Positions 4,706 to 5,072 of a stretch of DNA of 5,072 nucleotides are shown in pieces; position 1 is the first letter of the stretch; each line of letters opens with the position of its first letter. This DNA comes from an uncultured Collinsella sp. (lineage in GTDB: Bacteria; Actinomycetota; Coriobacteriia; Coriobacteriales; Coriobacteriaceae), in NCBI GenBank assembly GCA_937950415.1, contig CALFDL010000355.1:1-5072 (forward strand), read 5' to 3'. A program made the position numbers and the translations under genes. The notes under the pieces are model-generated. The model did no database searches. It saw nothing but the letters and a program-made list of their open reading frames with translations, and was not told where the DNA came from.

Positions 4706-5072
4706 ATGCGTCAATTTAAGACCGAGAGCAAAAAATTGCTCGACCTCATGATCAACTCCATCTATACCAATAAGGAAATCTTCCTGCGCGAGCTTATCTC
4801 CAACGCGAGTGATGCCGTCGACAAGCTCAACTTTAAGAGCCTGCAGGACCCGAGCGTCAAGATCGATCAGGGCGACCTGGCCATTCGCGTCTCCTTCGAT
4901 AAAGATGCCCGCACCATCACGATTTCGGATAACGGCATCGGCATGACCGCCGAGGAGCTCGAGCGCAATCTGGGCACCATCGCCCATTCCGGCTCCGAGG
5001 AGTTTAAGACCGAGAACGCCGAGCAGCAGGGCTCCGATGTCGACATCATCGGCCAGTTTGGCGTGGGCTTCT
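4706..5072 (+). CDS. htpG: Molecular chaperone HtpG (bacterial Hsp90), N-terminal part, 3' truncated
   Basis: The first 122 residues of an Hsp90-family chaperone are visible and run off the window end; the full protein is usually about 600-650 residues. The visible part is the GHKL ATPase domain. FKTESKKLLDLMINSIYTNK (4-23) leads into the N box FLRELISNASDAVDKL (27-42), with catalytic Glu29 and Mg-binding Asn33. ISDNGIGM (73-80) carries the adenine-contacting Asp75, GTIAHSGSEEF (90-100) starts the ATP lid, and IGQFGVGF (115-122) is the glycine-rich segment after it. The protein is a cytosolic ATP-driven dimeric chaperone acting on late folding intermediates with DnaK. The ATG is supported by GAAAGGA (4693-4699) 6 bases upstream. 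It is a separate transcription unit or attenuated read-through, given the hairpin at 4651. Confidence 0.97.
   Translation, partial: MRQFKTESKKLLDLMINSIYTNKEIFLRELISNASDAVDKLNFKSLQDPSVKIDQGDLAIRVSFDKDARTITISDNGIGMTAEELERNLGTIAHSGSEEFKTENAEQQGSDVDIIGQFGVGF

Noticed and set aside
4622..4987. Open frame on the - strand opposite the htpG start
   Set aside because: htpG on the + strand is unmistakable, and this frame crosses the leader hairpin without any sign of coding selection.

Overview
The window looks like chromosomal DNA from a GC-rich Gram-positive anaerobe, most likely a Coriobacteriia member close to Collinsella. This is an inference from GC-rich codon choice, compact co-directional operons, a Gram-positive style split chain-length protein plus separate tyrosine kinase, and a PHP-type (not low-molecular-weight) tyrosine phosphatase. 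No RNA gene, CRISPR array or transposase is visible. All six genes are on the + strand.

Layout: (1) Positions 1-1700 hold the 3' end of an OmpR/PhoB-type response regulator and, 3 bases later, a complete PhoR-like membrane histidine kinase. (2) Positions 1701-1898 are intergenic, with a probable terminator for the kinase, a row of PhoP-box-like hexamers and a candidate promoter. (3) Positions 1899-3963 are a tight three-gene cassette: a Wzz/YveK-type membrane activator, a cytoplasmic BY-family tyrosine kinase and a PHP-family phosphotyrosine phosphatase (the CpsC-CpsD-CpsB / YwqC-YwqD-YwqE set). (4) Positions 4003-4503 hold a GNAT acetyltransferase of the ElaA/YjcF type. (5) Positions 4504-4705 are intergenic, with two tandem 27-bp imperfect palindromes, a candidate -10 and a terminator-shaped hairpin in the leader of the next gene. 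(6) From 4706 to the window end runs the ATPase domain of HtpG (bacterial Hsp90), cut by the window edge.

How they may work together: the activator would stimulate kinase autophosphorylation on its C-terminal tyrosine cluster, and the phosphatase would reverse this, a cycle known to tune capsule or exopolysaccharide export. No glycosyltransferase, flippase or polymerase gene follows, so the cassette stands apart from any polysaccharide locus here. The neighbouring two-component system is a plausible but unproven regulator of the cassette.

No undescribed multi-gene system is evident. The least explained signals are at the RNA/DNA structure level: a perfect terminator-like hairpin inside the 5' coding region of the acetyltransferase, the hairpin plus T-run ahead of htpG, and the tandem palindromes at the acetyltransferase stop codon.
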